Positions 1 through 6,233 are shown, numbered from the stretch's first letter. The stretch is 11,503 bases of DNA from Spirochaetia bacterium (GCA_025997655.1 BNUW01000078.1:1-11503); one strand, 5' to 3'. Notes: generated from the letters alone by a model not told the origin. Program-made: numbers and translations.

Positions 1-281
1 GGGTGGTGATAGTAGAAGCTCCGGATCGTTCCGGCGCGCTGATTACCGCCCGGTTTGCCCTGGAACAAAACCGGGATTTGATGGTAGCGTCTGCGGGGGT
101 GGCCTCTCCCCTGGGGGCGGGGACAAAGAAATTGGCGGAGGATGGGGCGCGGGTAATCACCGGGGCCGCCGAGATTTTTGAGGAATGGGGCTTGGCATAC
201 TCCGGGGAAGGGAGCAGCGGAAATGGAACCGACCTGGCCTTGAGCTTGGGGCGGTCCCTTAATATTGTTTGCGAGGAATAG
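1..281 (+). CDS. dprA: DNA processing protein DprA/Smf, C-terminal part (5' truncated by window edge)
   Basis: Reading from base 3, 92 codons run to a TAG at 279-281; the gene begins upstream of the window. The visible part is the second half of the DprA Rossmann-like domain: a hydrophobic strand ending in VVIVEA, then SGALITARFALEQ, matching the family's VEA...SGSLITA..A pattern, followed by LGAGTKKLAEDGARVI, matching the segment that normally reads PLSxGxxxLIxxGA. DprA loads RecA on incoming single-stranded DNA during transformation and acts in the cytoplasm. Two details differ from the usual pattern: the common AVPG motif reads ASAG here, and the protein ends about 30 residues after the Rossmann domain with a Gly/Ser-containing tail, so the small winged-helix domain found at the end of some DprA proteins is absent. 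topA follows after 6 bases, so the two are probably cotranscribed. The family call is firm; competence in this organism is not shown. Confidence 0.88.
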   Translation, partial: VVIVEAPDRSGALITARFALEQNRDLMVASAGVASPLGAGTKKLAEDGARVITGAAEIFEEWGLAYSGEGSSGNGTDLALSLGRSLNIVCEE

Positions 282-287
282 GACACC

Positions 288-2438
288 ATGGCAGTGAAGA
301 CAGCTAAGACAGCGAAGAAAAAAGCGAGCGGCAAAAAGATTCTGGTGATCGTGGAATCCCCGGCAAAGGCAAAGACCATCGAAAAATACCTCGGCCCCGC
401 TTACACCGTTAAGGCGTCCATGGGGCACCTCATCGATCTGCCCAAATCGCGGATCGCCATTGATGTTGATAACGATTTTGAACCCGAGTACATCACCGTC
501 CGCGGCAGGGCGAAACTGTTAAAGGAACTGCAAGGGGACGCGAAAAAAGCGGACGCCGTATTACTGGCAAGTGATAATGACCGTGAAGGGGAGGCCATCG
601 CCTGGCATTTACGGAACGCTATCACTGCGAAAACCGATACGGTGCCCATACGGCGGATCAGCTTTAACGAGATAACACCGGCGGCGATTAAGGAGGCGGT
701 GTCCCACCCCTCGGCCATTGATGAATCAAAGGTGAACGCCCAGAAAGCCCGAAGGGTGCTGGACCGGCTGGTGGGGTATAACCTCTCACCATTACTGTGG
801 AAGAAGGTGAAGAACGGCCTCTCTGCGGGGCGGGTTCAGTCCGTGGCGCTGCGGCTCATCTGCGAACGGGAGAAGGAGGTGGAAACCTTTATCCCCGAAG
901 AGTACTGGACCTTAGATGCGGATTTTACCGTAGAAAAAACGAAGGGACACAAAACCGTATTTACCGCCCAACTGGTTACCTGGAAGGGCGACAAGCCGGA
1001 CTTGAAGCGTGAAGCCGATGTGAAGGCTATAGTGGATCTCCTCACCGGTGCGGAATGTTTTGTCAAGGATATACGGGAAACCGAAAAGACTATTCGGCCA
1101 AGGCCCCCCTTTACCACATCCCAACTGCAGCAGACCGCGGCAAACCGTCTGGGCTTTACCAGTAAAAAGACCATGCAGATAGCGCAGCAACTCTACGAAG
1201 GGGTGAACATTGGAAGTTCCCGCATCGGGCTTATCACCTACATGCGCACCGATTCTGTGCGTATCTCCCAGGTAGCCCTGGATGAGGTCCGCGCCTGGAT
1301 TGGGGAGCAGTTCCCCCAGGACCTGTCGGAAAAACAAATAGAGTACGCGGTGGGAAAGAAAGCCCAGGACGCCCACGAAGCCATACGCCCCACCTATGTC
1401 ACCTATACCCCCGATGGTATGAAGGAACACCTTACCAAGGATCAGCTCCGGCTCTATACGATTATCTGGGAACGCTTTGTTTCCAGCCAGATGAATCCCG
1501 CGAAAACCAAAACGGTCAGCACCGATATTGCGGCGGGGGAGGGCGTCTTCCGCATTTCGGGTACGAAAATTGTGGAAAAGGGATTCTACAAGGTCTTGAA
1601 GCTCCTCAGTTCAAAGGAAGAAAAGGGCAGCGCCTATCCGGTGTTGAAGATCGGGGATACGGTTGCGATAGATAAATTCAACCCTGAGCAGCACTTTACC
1701 CAGGGGCCGCCCCGGTACACCGATGCGAGTATCGTTAAGACCCTGGAGGAAAAGGGCATAGGCCGGCCTTCAACCTACGCGCCCATCATTTCGGTTTTGT
1801 TGGATCGGTATTATGTGACCCGGTCAAACAAGCAGTTGGTACCAACCCTGCTGGGCCGGATGATCTGCGATATGCTGGTGGAGTATTTCCCCCATGTGCT
1901 GGACAGCACCTTTACTGCGTCTATGGAAACCAAACTTGATGAGGTGGAGGAAAACCAGGTCCGCTGGCCCGACATGATTCGGGAATTCTGGACCCCCTTT
2001 AAGACCCAGGTGGATGCGGTGGGGAAGAGCCTGGAATCCTACAAAGGCTCCCTGGACGAGGCCACGGACATGGTTTGCGAGAAATGCGGCAAGCCCATGG
2101 TGAAGCGGCTCGGCCGTTTCGGCTACTTCCTGGCCTGTTCCGGCTTCCCGGCATGTCATAACGCCAAACCTATTCCCCTGGCAAAATGCCCCAAGTGCGG
2201 CGGGGATGTTGTAGCCCGGAAAACCCAGGGCAGGGGCAAGAATTTCTACGGCTGCACCAAATACCCTGACTGTGATTTTATCAGCCACTTTAAGCCCATA
2301 AACCAGGACTGCCCCAAATGCGGGTGGTTCCTGGTGGAGAAGGACGACCGGAAGAACGGGTCCCACAAGGCCTGCATCAATCCTGCCTGTGATTATCTCC
2401 ATTCCGGCGATAATGAAGGGGAGGCCGGTGAACAGTAA
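288..2438 (+). CDS. topA: DNA topoisomerase I (type IA, omega protein)
   Basis: This 716-residue protein relaxes negative supercoils by cutting one strand through a 5'-phosphotyrosine. After a Lys/Ala-rich start (residues 1-17), the Toprim domain begins with ILVIVESPAKAKTIEKYLG, where E23 is the expected metal-site glutamate. The acidic cluster DNDREGEAIAWH gives D96, D98 and E100. The catalytic tyrosine is Y318 in GLITYMRTDS, matching the E. coli Y319 motif. EKGIGRPSTYA lies further on. The C-terminus has three four-cysteine zinc ribbons: C597/C600/C617/C623, C634/C637/C656/C662 and C675/C678/C696/C701. This is somewhat shorter than E. coli TopA (865 residues) but normal for bacterial TopA with three zinc ribbons. 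The ATG at 288 is preceded by a GAGGAATAGG stretch that can serve as ribosome binding site and overlaps the dprA end. All key residues are present, so it should be active. Confidence 0.98.
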   Translation: MAVKTAKTAKKKASGKKILVIVESPAKAKTIEKYLGPAYTVKASMGHLIDLPKSRIAIDVDNDFEPEYITVRGRAKLLKELQGDAKKADAVLLASDNDREGEAIAWHLRNAITAKTDTVPIRRISFNEITPAAIKEAVSHPSAIDESKVNAQKARRVLDRLVGYNLSPLLWKKVKNGLSAGRVQSVALRLICEREKEVETFIPEEYWTLDADFTVEKTKGHKTVFTAQLVTWKGDKPDLKREADVKAIVDLLTGAECFVKDIRETEKTIRPRPPFTTSQLQQTAANRLGFTSKKTMQIAQQLYEGVNIGSSRIGLITYMRTDSVRISQVALDEVRAWIGEQFPQDLSEKQIEYAVGKKAQDAHEAIRPTYVTYTPDGMKEHLTKDQLRLYTIIWERFVSSQMNPAKTKTVSTDIAAGEGVFRISGTKIVEKGFYKVLKLLSSKEEKGSAYPVLKIGDTVAIDKFNPEQHFTQGPPRYTDASIVKTLEEKGIGRPSTYAPIISVLLDRYYVTRSNKQLVPTLLGRMICDMLVEYFPHVLDSTFTASMETKLDEVEENQVRWPDMIREFWTPFKTQVDAVGKSLESYKGSLDEATDMVCEKCGKPMVKRLGRFGYFLACSGFPACHNAKPIPLAKCPKCGGDVVARKTQGRGKNFYGCTKYPDCDFISHFKPINQDCPKCGWFLVEKDDRKNGSHKACINPACDYLHSGDNEGEAGEQ
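2418..2424 (+). promoter_or_regulatory. Shine-Dalgarno inside the topA end, supports GTG start of the xer gene
   Basis: GGGGAGG at 2418-2424 (within AAGGGGAGG) lies in the last codons of topA, a few bases before the GTG at 2428. No comparable sequence precedes the in-frame ATG at 2413 or the GTG at 2389. This favours 2428 as the start and implies translation coupled to topA. The spacing is short if the GGAGG end is counted, and normal if the AAGGGG part pairs. Confidence 0.55.
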
Positions 2439-3333
2439 TACTATTACTGAATATTTAAGCTACCTCCGTTCTGTCCGTGGTGTGTCGGAAAGTACCGTTC
2501 AGGCCTACGAAGGGGACCTTGTCCGCTTTACTAACTACTGTGAAAACAGCGGCGTTCTCCCGGAGGCGGCGGCCCCCTACGAAGTGCAGAGTTTTATAAG
2601 CGATCTTAGCGCCGAGGGGATGGCATCGGTGAGCGTGAACCGGGCGCTTTCGTCTATCCGCGGCTATTACCGCTGGCTTATCCGGTTTGGGAAGCGGAAG
2701 GACAACCCCGTGGGAAACCTCCGTAACCTCAAGACCCCGAAGAACCTTCCGGAGTTTCTCTGGGAAGGGGAGATGGCGGACTTTGCCGATTTGCCGGATA
2801 CGGCGGGCATCCTCTGGCCCCTGCGGGACAAGGCGCTGATCCTGGCAATGTACTCGGCGGGCCTGCGGATTTCGGAGTTAGTAAGCCTGTCCCTCAAATC
2901 CATTGAGGGGGACCTCTCAGGCGGCAGGGTCATCGGAAAGGGCGACAAGGAACGGTACATTTTCTTTTCCGATGAAGCACGGGAAGCGCTCGCGGAGTAT
3001 TTACCCGCACGGCAGGCGCGGATCAAGGCGGAGCGTCCCACGGACAGGCTCTTTGTGAACCGCCGGGGTGGGCCTATTTCGGTGGCCGGGGTGCGGTGGA
3101 TCATCGCCCGGTACGCCGACCGGTCGGGGCTGCAGAAAAACGTGCACCCCCACGCCCTGCGGCATAGTTTTGCTACCCATCTGGTGAACGCGGGCTGTGA
3201 TGTCAGGATTGTTCAGGAACTTTTAGGCCATGCAAGCCTCTCTACAACCCAACGCTACACCCATGTGGATATGGAACGGTTAAAGAAGGTATATGCTAAG
3301 GCCCATCCCCATGGGAAAAGGGCAGGAAGATGA
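2428..3333 (+). CDS. xerC: Tyrosine recombinase of the XerC/XerD family (CodV-like)
   Basis: The protein is about 301 residues from the GTG at 2428, the usual size for XerC/XerD. It cuts and rejoins DNA through a tyrosine and, by family, resolves chromosome dimers at dif with a partner Xer. The N-terminal core-binding (SAM-like) domain starts with ITEYLSYLRSVRGVSESTVQAY. The catalytic set is complete: R147 (SAGLRISEL), K171 (GKGDKE), H242 and R245 (HALRH), H268 (LLGHAS) and nucleophile Y277 (TTQRYTHVD). The ending KKVYAKAHPHGKRAGR is closer to XerC than XerD, and the position before hslV matches Bacillus codV (an XerC relative); a XerD assignment cannot be excluded. The start overlaps topA by 11 bases. 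An in-frame ATG at 2413 would give 306 residues, but it lacks a ribosome binding site. The stop TGA at 3331 falls inside a short GAAGAT repeat, which supplies further in-frame TGAs at 3337 and 3343. Confidence 0.9.
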   Translation: MNSNTITEYLSYLRSVRGVSESTVQAYEGDLVRFTNYCENSGVLPEAAAPYEVQSFISDLSAEGMASVSVNRALSSIRGYYRWLIRFGKRKDNPVGNLRNLKTPKNLPEFLWEGEMADFADLPDTAGILWPLRDKALILAMYSAGLRISELVSLSLKSIEGDLSGGRVIGKGDKERYIFFSDEAREALAEYLPARQARIKAERPTDRLFVNRRGGPISVAGVRWIIARYADRSGLQKNVHPHALRHSFATHLVNAGCDVRIVQELLGHASLSTTQRYTHVDMERLKKVYAKAHPHGKRAGR

Positions 3334-3346
3334 AGATGAAGATGAA
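3326..3346 (+). repeat. Short tandem repeat (GAAGAT)x3 across the xer stop codon
   Basis: Three perfect copies of GAAGAT occupy 3326-3343, followed by a partial GAA. The xer stop TGA (3331-3333) is formed by the first junction, and the repeat places two more TGA triplets in the same frame. The stretch can also pair with ATCTTC at 3461-3466, so it may be the outer arm of the adjacent palindromic element. Confidence 0.6.
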
Positions 3347-3467
3347 TACATTAACACAGAGAGCACAGAGGTCGGACCTTTGGTCCGCTCACAGAGAACA
3401 CAGAGGAAGAAAGAATAGAATTTTTTCTCTGTGTTCCTCCCTCTGTGTCCTCTGTGGTTTATCTTCT
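3338..3467. repeat. Imperfect palindromic intergenic repeat element A (CACAGAG family)
   Basis: The gap between the xer gene and hslV is filled by CACAGAG-type units on the left (3364-3371, 3390-3396, 3397-3405) and their complements on the right (3427-3435, 3441-3447, 3449-3456). Pairings that I checked base by base: 3364-3371 with 3449-3456 (8 bp), 3390-3396 with 3441-3447 (7 bp), and 3397-3411 with 3421-3435 (15 bp with two G-T pairs) around a 9-base loop. A separate perfect mini-palindrome sits in the left arm at 3373-3387. The ends (ATTAACAC on the left, GTGGTTTATCTTCT on the right) are roughly inverted. The structure suggests a REP- or MITE-like non-coding repeat; its mobility or function is unknown. 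Confidence 0.75.
3373..3387. repeat. Perfect mini-hairpin CGGACC-TTT-GGTCCG inside repeat A
   Basis: A 6-bp stem (3373-3378 with 3382-3387) and a TTT loop interrupt the run of CACAGAG units. It forms a side branch when the larger palindrome pairs, giving a three-way-junction shape. There is no T-run after it, so it is not an intrinsic terminator. Confidence 0.6.
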
Positions 3468-3487
3468 TCTTTTATGAGGAGTAACGC

Positions 3488-4039
3488 ATGAGTGATCGTG
3501 AAAAGAATCGAATCCGCAGTACTACTGTGCTCGCGGTGCGCCGTGATGGTAAGGTTGCCATGGCCGGGGACGGTCAGGTAACTCTTGGCGAAACGGTGAT
3601 GAAGAACAATGCCCGCAAGGTCCGGCGGCTTATGGACGGCAAGGTCCTCTGCGGTTTTGCCGGGGCCACCGCTGACGCCTTTACCCTCTTTGACCGCTTT
3701 GAGGCAAAGCTCAAGGAATATTCCGGGGACCTGCTCCGGGCGGCGGTGGAACTGGCAAAGGACTGGCGTACCGACCGTGCACTGCGGAAACTTGAGGCCC
3801 TGCTTCTGGTGGCGGACCTTTCTAAGACCCTGCTCATCTCCGGCACCGGGGATGTGATCGAGCCCGCCGAGGATGCCCTGGCCATTGGGTCCGGGGGCAA
3901 CTACGCCTATGCGGCGGCCCTGGCATTCCTTGAGGGCAGCAGTTTTACTGCGGCGGAGATTGCGGAGAAGAGCCTTAAAATTGCGGGAAGCATCTGTATA
4001 TATACAAATAACAATATCACTCTGGAGGAGTTAAGCTGA
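3488..4039 (+). CDS. hslV: ATP-dependent protease subunit HslV (ClpQ), threonine peptidase
   Basis: The protein has 183 residues (family about 175-180) and is the proteolytic core of the cytoplasmic HslVU machine. Two hexameric HslV rings degrade proteins fed in by Hsl[13 protein letters not shown] contains the TT pair of the family, so catalytic Thr1 corresponds to T12 and an 11-residue N-terminal propeptide (ending ...RIRS) must be removed. The GDGQVTLG motif gives D28 (family D17), and K44 in NNARKVRR corresponds to family K33. [31 protein letters not shown] and [12 protein letters not shown] are all conserved, and the protein ends TLEELS. The ATG at 3488 follows GAGGAG (3476-3481) at 6 bases. 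The TGA stop (4037-4039) shares one base with the hslU ATG, so the two subunits are coupled. It lies directly downstream of repeat A and therefore may have its own promoter, but none is clear. Confidence 0.97.
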   Translation: MSDREKNRIRSTTVLAVRRDGKVAMAGDGQVTLGETVMKNNARKVRRLMDGKVLCGFAGATADAFTLFDRFEAKLKEYSGDLLRAAVELAKDWRTDRALRKLEALLLVADLSKTLLISGTGDVIEPAEDALAIGSGGNYAYAAALAFLEGSSFTAAEIAEKSLKIAGSICIYTNNNITLEELS

Positions 4040-5607
4040 TGACAAGCGAAAAAAACCTGGACCGGCTTACCCCCCGGGAAATTGTGGCGGAACTTGATAA
4101 GTATATCGTTGGCCAGAAAAAGGCCAAGCGGGCGGTGGCGGTGGCTTTACGGAACCGCATCCGGCGGCTCAAGCTGGACCCGGAGGTACGGGAGGATATC
4201 GCCCCAAAGAATATCCTCATGATAGGCCCCACCGGGGTCGGCAAAACCGAGATTGCCCGGCGCCTGGCAAAACTGGCGGGCTCCCCCTTCATCAAGGTGG
4301 AGGCCACCAAGTACACCGAGGTTGGGTATGTGGGCCGGGACGTGGAATCCATGATCCGTGACCTCATGGCCGCCGGTGTTGCAATGGTTAAACAGGAAAT
4401 GCAGGAAACGGTTACGGCGGACGCGGAAAAGCGGGCCGAGGAAGCCTTGTTGGATTTGCTGCTTCCCGGTACGGGGAAAAAGCCCAAAACACCGAAACAG
4501 CCCGAGGGCGGCCCGGTGGTGCGGCCCATGGGCACCTTCGCGTTAAGTCCCAATGGCGGTAACGGTACCCTGATGGGTACGGCCATCCAGGTGGGTATCC
4601 CGATGATGCGGAAACCGGATGGCAGTATTACTGCGGCGCCTGAAATAGGTAGTGGTGAAGCTGCCGGAACAGAGGAAGCCTTTCAGCAGGAAGATTCCGC
4701 CGCTGATCAAAAGGCGGAAACGAAAAAGGATTCCACCAGGGAAAAATTCCGGGCCATGCTCCGGGAGAAAAAGCTGGAGGACCGGCTGGTGGAAATTACC
4801 ATAAGCCAGAGCCCCCAGTTCCCGGCCTTTGAAATGATGGGCGGCGGTATGGAAGATTTAGGAGACAGCCTTTCGGGGATAGCCGGGTTTTTTGGCGGGG
4901 GCAAGAAAACAAAACTCCTGCCGGTGAGCCGCGCCCGGGAGATCCTTATCGCCGAAGAATCGGAAAAGCTTATCGACCGGGAGCGGGTGAATGAAGAAGC
5001 CCGTCAACGGGTCTGCGAAACCGGCATCGTGTTTATAGATGAGATTGACAAAATCGCCGTCAAAGACGGCCGGGGCGGGGGGCCCGATGTGAGCCGTGAA
5101 GGGGTCCAGCGGGACATCCTGCCCATCGTGGAGGGCGCCGTGGTGAACACCAAGTGGGGACCCGTGGACACCGCCCACATCCTCTTTGTTGCCGCCGGGG
5201 CCTTTAACGTCAGCAAGCCCTCGGACCTGATCCCCGAACTCCAGGGACGCTTTCCCCTGCGGGTGGAACTGGAATCCCTGGGGAAGGCGGAGTTCCTGCG
5301 GATCCTCACGGAACCGAAAAATGCCCTGACCAAACAGTACACCGACCTCTTGGGCACCGAGGGGGTGGAAATTGAGTTTACCCCCGAATCCATCGACCGT
5401 CTGGCGGCACTGGCGGCGGAGGTCAATGCCCGGCTGGAAAACATCGGGGCGCGGCGGCTCCACACCATCATGGAGGCCCTACTGGAGGAGCTTTCCTTTG
5501 ATGCACCGGACATAGCCCCCACCAAGATTTCCATCACCGAGGCCTTTGTGAACGAACGGCTCCAGGACCTGGTGGTGGATAACGATTTGGGAAGGTATAT
5601 CTTATGA
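4039..5607 (+). CDS. hslU: ATP-dependent protease ATPase subunit HslU (ClpY) with enlarged I-domain
   Basis: HslU is the AAA+ unfoldase that recognises substrates, hydrolyses ATP and threads proteins into HslV. At 522 residues it is about 80 longer than E. coli HslU (443). Visible in order: LTPREIVAELDKYIVGQ at the N-terminus; Walker A GPTGVGKT (63-70); pore loop GYVG with Y97; the I-domain from about residue 110; Walker B IVFIDEIDKI with D334 and E335; DVSREGVQRDILPIVEG; IPELQGRFPLRVEL; IGARRLHT (sensor 2 region); and the C-terminal LGRYIL tail, like the family's tail that docks into HslV. The extra length lies between residues 144 and 231, a Gly/Pro/Ala/Glu-rich stretch in the I-domain. The ATG at 4039 overlaps the hslV stop and has GGAGGAG at 4024-4030. 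Everything needed for activity is present. Confidence 0.97.
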   Translation: MTSEKNLDRLTPREIVAELDKYIVGQKKAKRAVAVALRNRIRRLKLDPEVREDIAPKNILMIGPTGVGKTEIARRLAKLAGSPFIKVEATKYTEVGYVGRDVESMIRDLMAAGVAMVKQEMQETVTADAEKRAEEALLDLLLPGTGKKPKTPKQPEGGPVVRPMGTFALSPNGGNGTLMGTAIQVGIPMMRKPDGSITAAPEIGSGEAAGTEEAFQQEDSAADQKAETKKDSTREKFRAMLREKKLEDRLVEITISQSPQFPAFEMMGGGMEDLGDSLSGIAGFFGGGKKTKLLPVSRAREILIAEESEKLIDRERVNEEARQRVCETGIVFIDEIDKIAVKDGRGGGPDVSREGVQRDILPIVEGAVVNTKWGPVDTAHILFVAAGAFNVSKPSDLIPELQGRFPLRVELESLGKAEFLRILTEPKNALTKQYTDLLGTEGVEIEFTPESIDRLAALAAEVNARLENIGARRLHTIMEALLEELSFDAPDIAPTKISITEAFVNERLQDLVVDNDLGRYIL

Positions 5608-5713
5608 TAACCGTAAAGAAGAAAAGAATAGAAACCGCAAAGGCGACGAAGGCGCAGAAGGAAAGAGGGGGGAAATCGTTACCCCTTCTTCTTCTTCCCT
5701 TAGTCGCCTTCGG

Positions 5714-5737
5714 CTTTGCGGTTAATAAATCTTCTAT
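5714..5737 (+). repeat. Direct repeat copy 1 (CTTTGCGGTTAATAAATC...)
   Basis: This 24-base segment recurs at 5756-5779 with a single C/T difference (5719 versus 5761), 42 bases apart. It covers the right arm end and the A/T-rich flank of element B, which suggests duplication of, or nested insertion at, the element's right end. Confidence 0.8.
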
Positions 5738-5755
5738 TTTTCCTTCCTTCGTGTC

Positions 5756-5779
5756 CTTTGTGGTTAATAAATCTTCTAT
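5756..5779 (+). repeat. Direct repeat copy 2 (CTTTGTGGTTAATAAATC...)
   Basis: Second copy of the 24-base direct repeat (23 of 24 identical to 5714-5737). It ends in CTAT, immediately before AAAGGCCGATCA, so the repeat supplies sequence to the putative flgB promoter region. Confidence 0.8.
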
Positions 5780-5791
5780 AAAGGCCGATCA
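5765..5791 (+). promoter_or_regulatory. Possible flagellar promoter before flgB (sigma-28-like GCCGATCA; alternative -10 TATAAA)
   Basis: GCCGATCA at 5784-5791 resembles the -10 element GCCGATAA/GCCGATAT of flagellar sigma-28/sigma-D promoters. A weak upstream partner TAAT at 5765-5768 lies 15 bases away, within the usual range (consensus TAAA). A start about 7 bases later would leave only about 12 bases before flgB, which is short. A sigma-70-like -10, TATAAA at 5777-5782, is also present, but no good -35 lies 16-18 bases before it. This is pattern matching only. Confidence 0.3.
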
Positions 5792-5798
5792 TCAAGAT

Positions 5799-5805
5799 GG
5801 GAGGA
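5799..5805 (+). promoter_or_regulatory. Shine-Dalgarno of flgB
   Basis: GGGAGGA at 5799-5805 sits 4 bases before the ATG at 5810. It is a strong site and fixes the flgB start at the head of the flagellar gene run. Confidence 0.75.
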
Positions 5806-5809
5806 TAGT

Positions 5810-6226
5810 ATGATATCGAACAATTTTGAAAAAACCGTTGACCTCTTGCACCGGGCCATGGACGCCAACTCCACCCGCTATGGGGTGATTGCGGATAATC
5901 TGGCAAACTCCGGGGTTCCCAACTTTAAGCGGTCCAACGTGAACTTTGAAAGCGAACTGAAGCGGGCCCTGGATACGGCAAAACAGAAGCCGGCCCTGGA
6001 ACTGACCCTGACCAATCCTAAGCACATCCCCAACTACCGTGAGCGGGATTACCGGGATGTACAGCCCCGGCGGGTATTGGATTACCTGAGCACGTCAAAG
6101 AATAACGGGAATAACGTAGACCCGGAACAGGAAGTCATGCTGGCCCTGCAAACTCAGATGACATACACCATGTTAGCCGAGGCCACGAACTTTGAATTCA
6201 GCCAGGCAAAATTGGCATTAAGGTAG
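5810..6226 (+). CDS. flgB: Flagellar proximal rod protein FlgB
   Basis: The 138-residue protein (family about 130-140) is a subunit of the proximal rod, which passes torque from the MS ring through the cell envelope. The N-terminal helix and rod motif read LLHRAMDANSTRYGVIADNLANSGVPNFKR, fitting the flagellar rod signature (N-x-ANxxTPxYK-like), followed by NFESELKRAL. The C-terminal helix reads ALQTQMTYTMLAEATNFEFSQAKLALR, typical of FlgB. There is no cleaved signal peptide, as expected for a protein secreted by the flagellar type III export apparatus. The gene heads a closely spaced run with flgC only 7 bases downstream, and follows the element B intergenic region where the operon promoter should lie. 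Two Pro-free linker loops (about 70-100) carry the variable part. Confidence 0.96.
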   Translation: MISNNFEKTVDLLHRAMDANSTRYGVIADNLANSGVPNFKRSNVNFESELKRALDTAKQKPALELTLTNPKHIPNYRERDYRDVQPRRVLDYLSTSKNNGNNVDPEQEVMLALQTQMTYTMLAEATNFEFSQAKLALR

Positions 6227-6233
6227 GTAGCAT

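Larger units (their letters stand above)
5618..5779. repeat. Palindromic/direct repeat element B (AACCRCAAAGG family) between hslU and flgB
   Basis: One left arm (5633-5661, starting AACCGCAAAGGCG) faces two right arms on the opposite strand (about 5704-5723 and 5742-5765). Checked pairings: 5633-5642 with 5714-5723 (10 bp) plus 5647-5654 with 5705-5712 (8 bp). Alternatively, 5633-5652 pairs with 5746-5765 at 17 of 20 positions, with one of the mismatches a possible G-U. The two right arms each end in GGTTAATAAATCTTCTAT and so form a direct repeat. The left flank GAAGAAAAGAATAGAA (5618-5633) is also in element A (3406-3420) with one base deleted, and both elements carry ATCTTCT at their right ends. 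This ties A and B to one family. No protein-coding content is credible here. Confidence 0.75.

Noticed and set aside
1824..2402. 192-codon minus-strand open frame opposite the topA zinc ribbon region
   Set aside because: It is an antisense shadow of the TopA C-terminus with no family features.
2389..2427. Longer start for the xer gene (GTG 2389 or ATG 2413)
   Set aside because: There is no ribosome binding site before either, and the added residues (IISIPAIMKGRP) do not resemble Xer N-termini; GTG 2428 with GGGGAGG fits better, although ATG 2413 cannot be excluded.
3397..3435. Intrinsic terminator after the xer gene
   Set aside because: The hairpin's right arm itself includes the T-run (3421-3426), and no T-run follows the stem, so it lacks terminator form.
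5633..5741. Intrinsic terminator after hslU
   Set aside because: The stem is followed by TTAATAAATCTTCTATTTTT; the T-run is about 13 bases away from the stem, too far for a standard terminator. Weak termination remains possible.
3338..5779. CRISPR array
   Set aside because: Repeat units are inverted, short and irregularly spaced, with no uniform spacers and no cas genes.
5608..5809. Sigma-54 promoter (TGGC...TTGC) for the flagellar genes
   Set aside because: No GG/GC pair with the required spacing is present in this gap.
5604..5813. 69-codon + strand open frame beginning at the hslU stop (MITVKKKRIETAK...)
   Set aside because: It runs through the palindromic and direct repeats, has no ribosome binding site of its own, encodes a low-complexity product repeating VNKSSI, and overlaps the strong flgB leader. 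It is a by-product of the repeat element.
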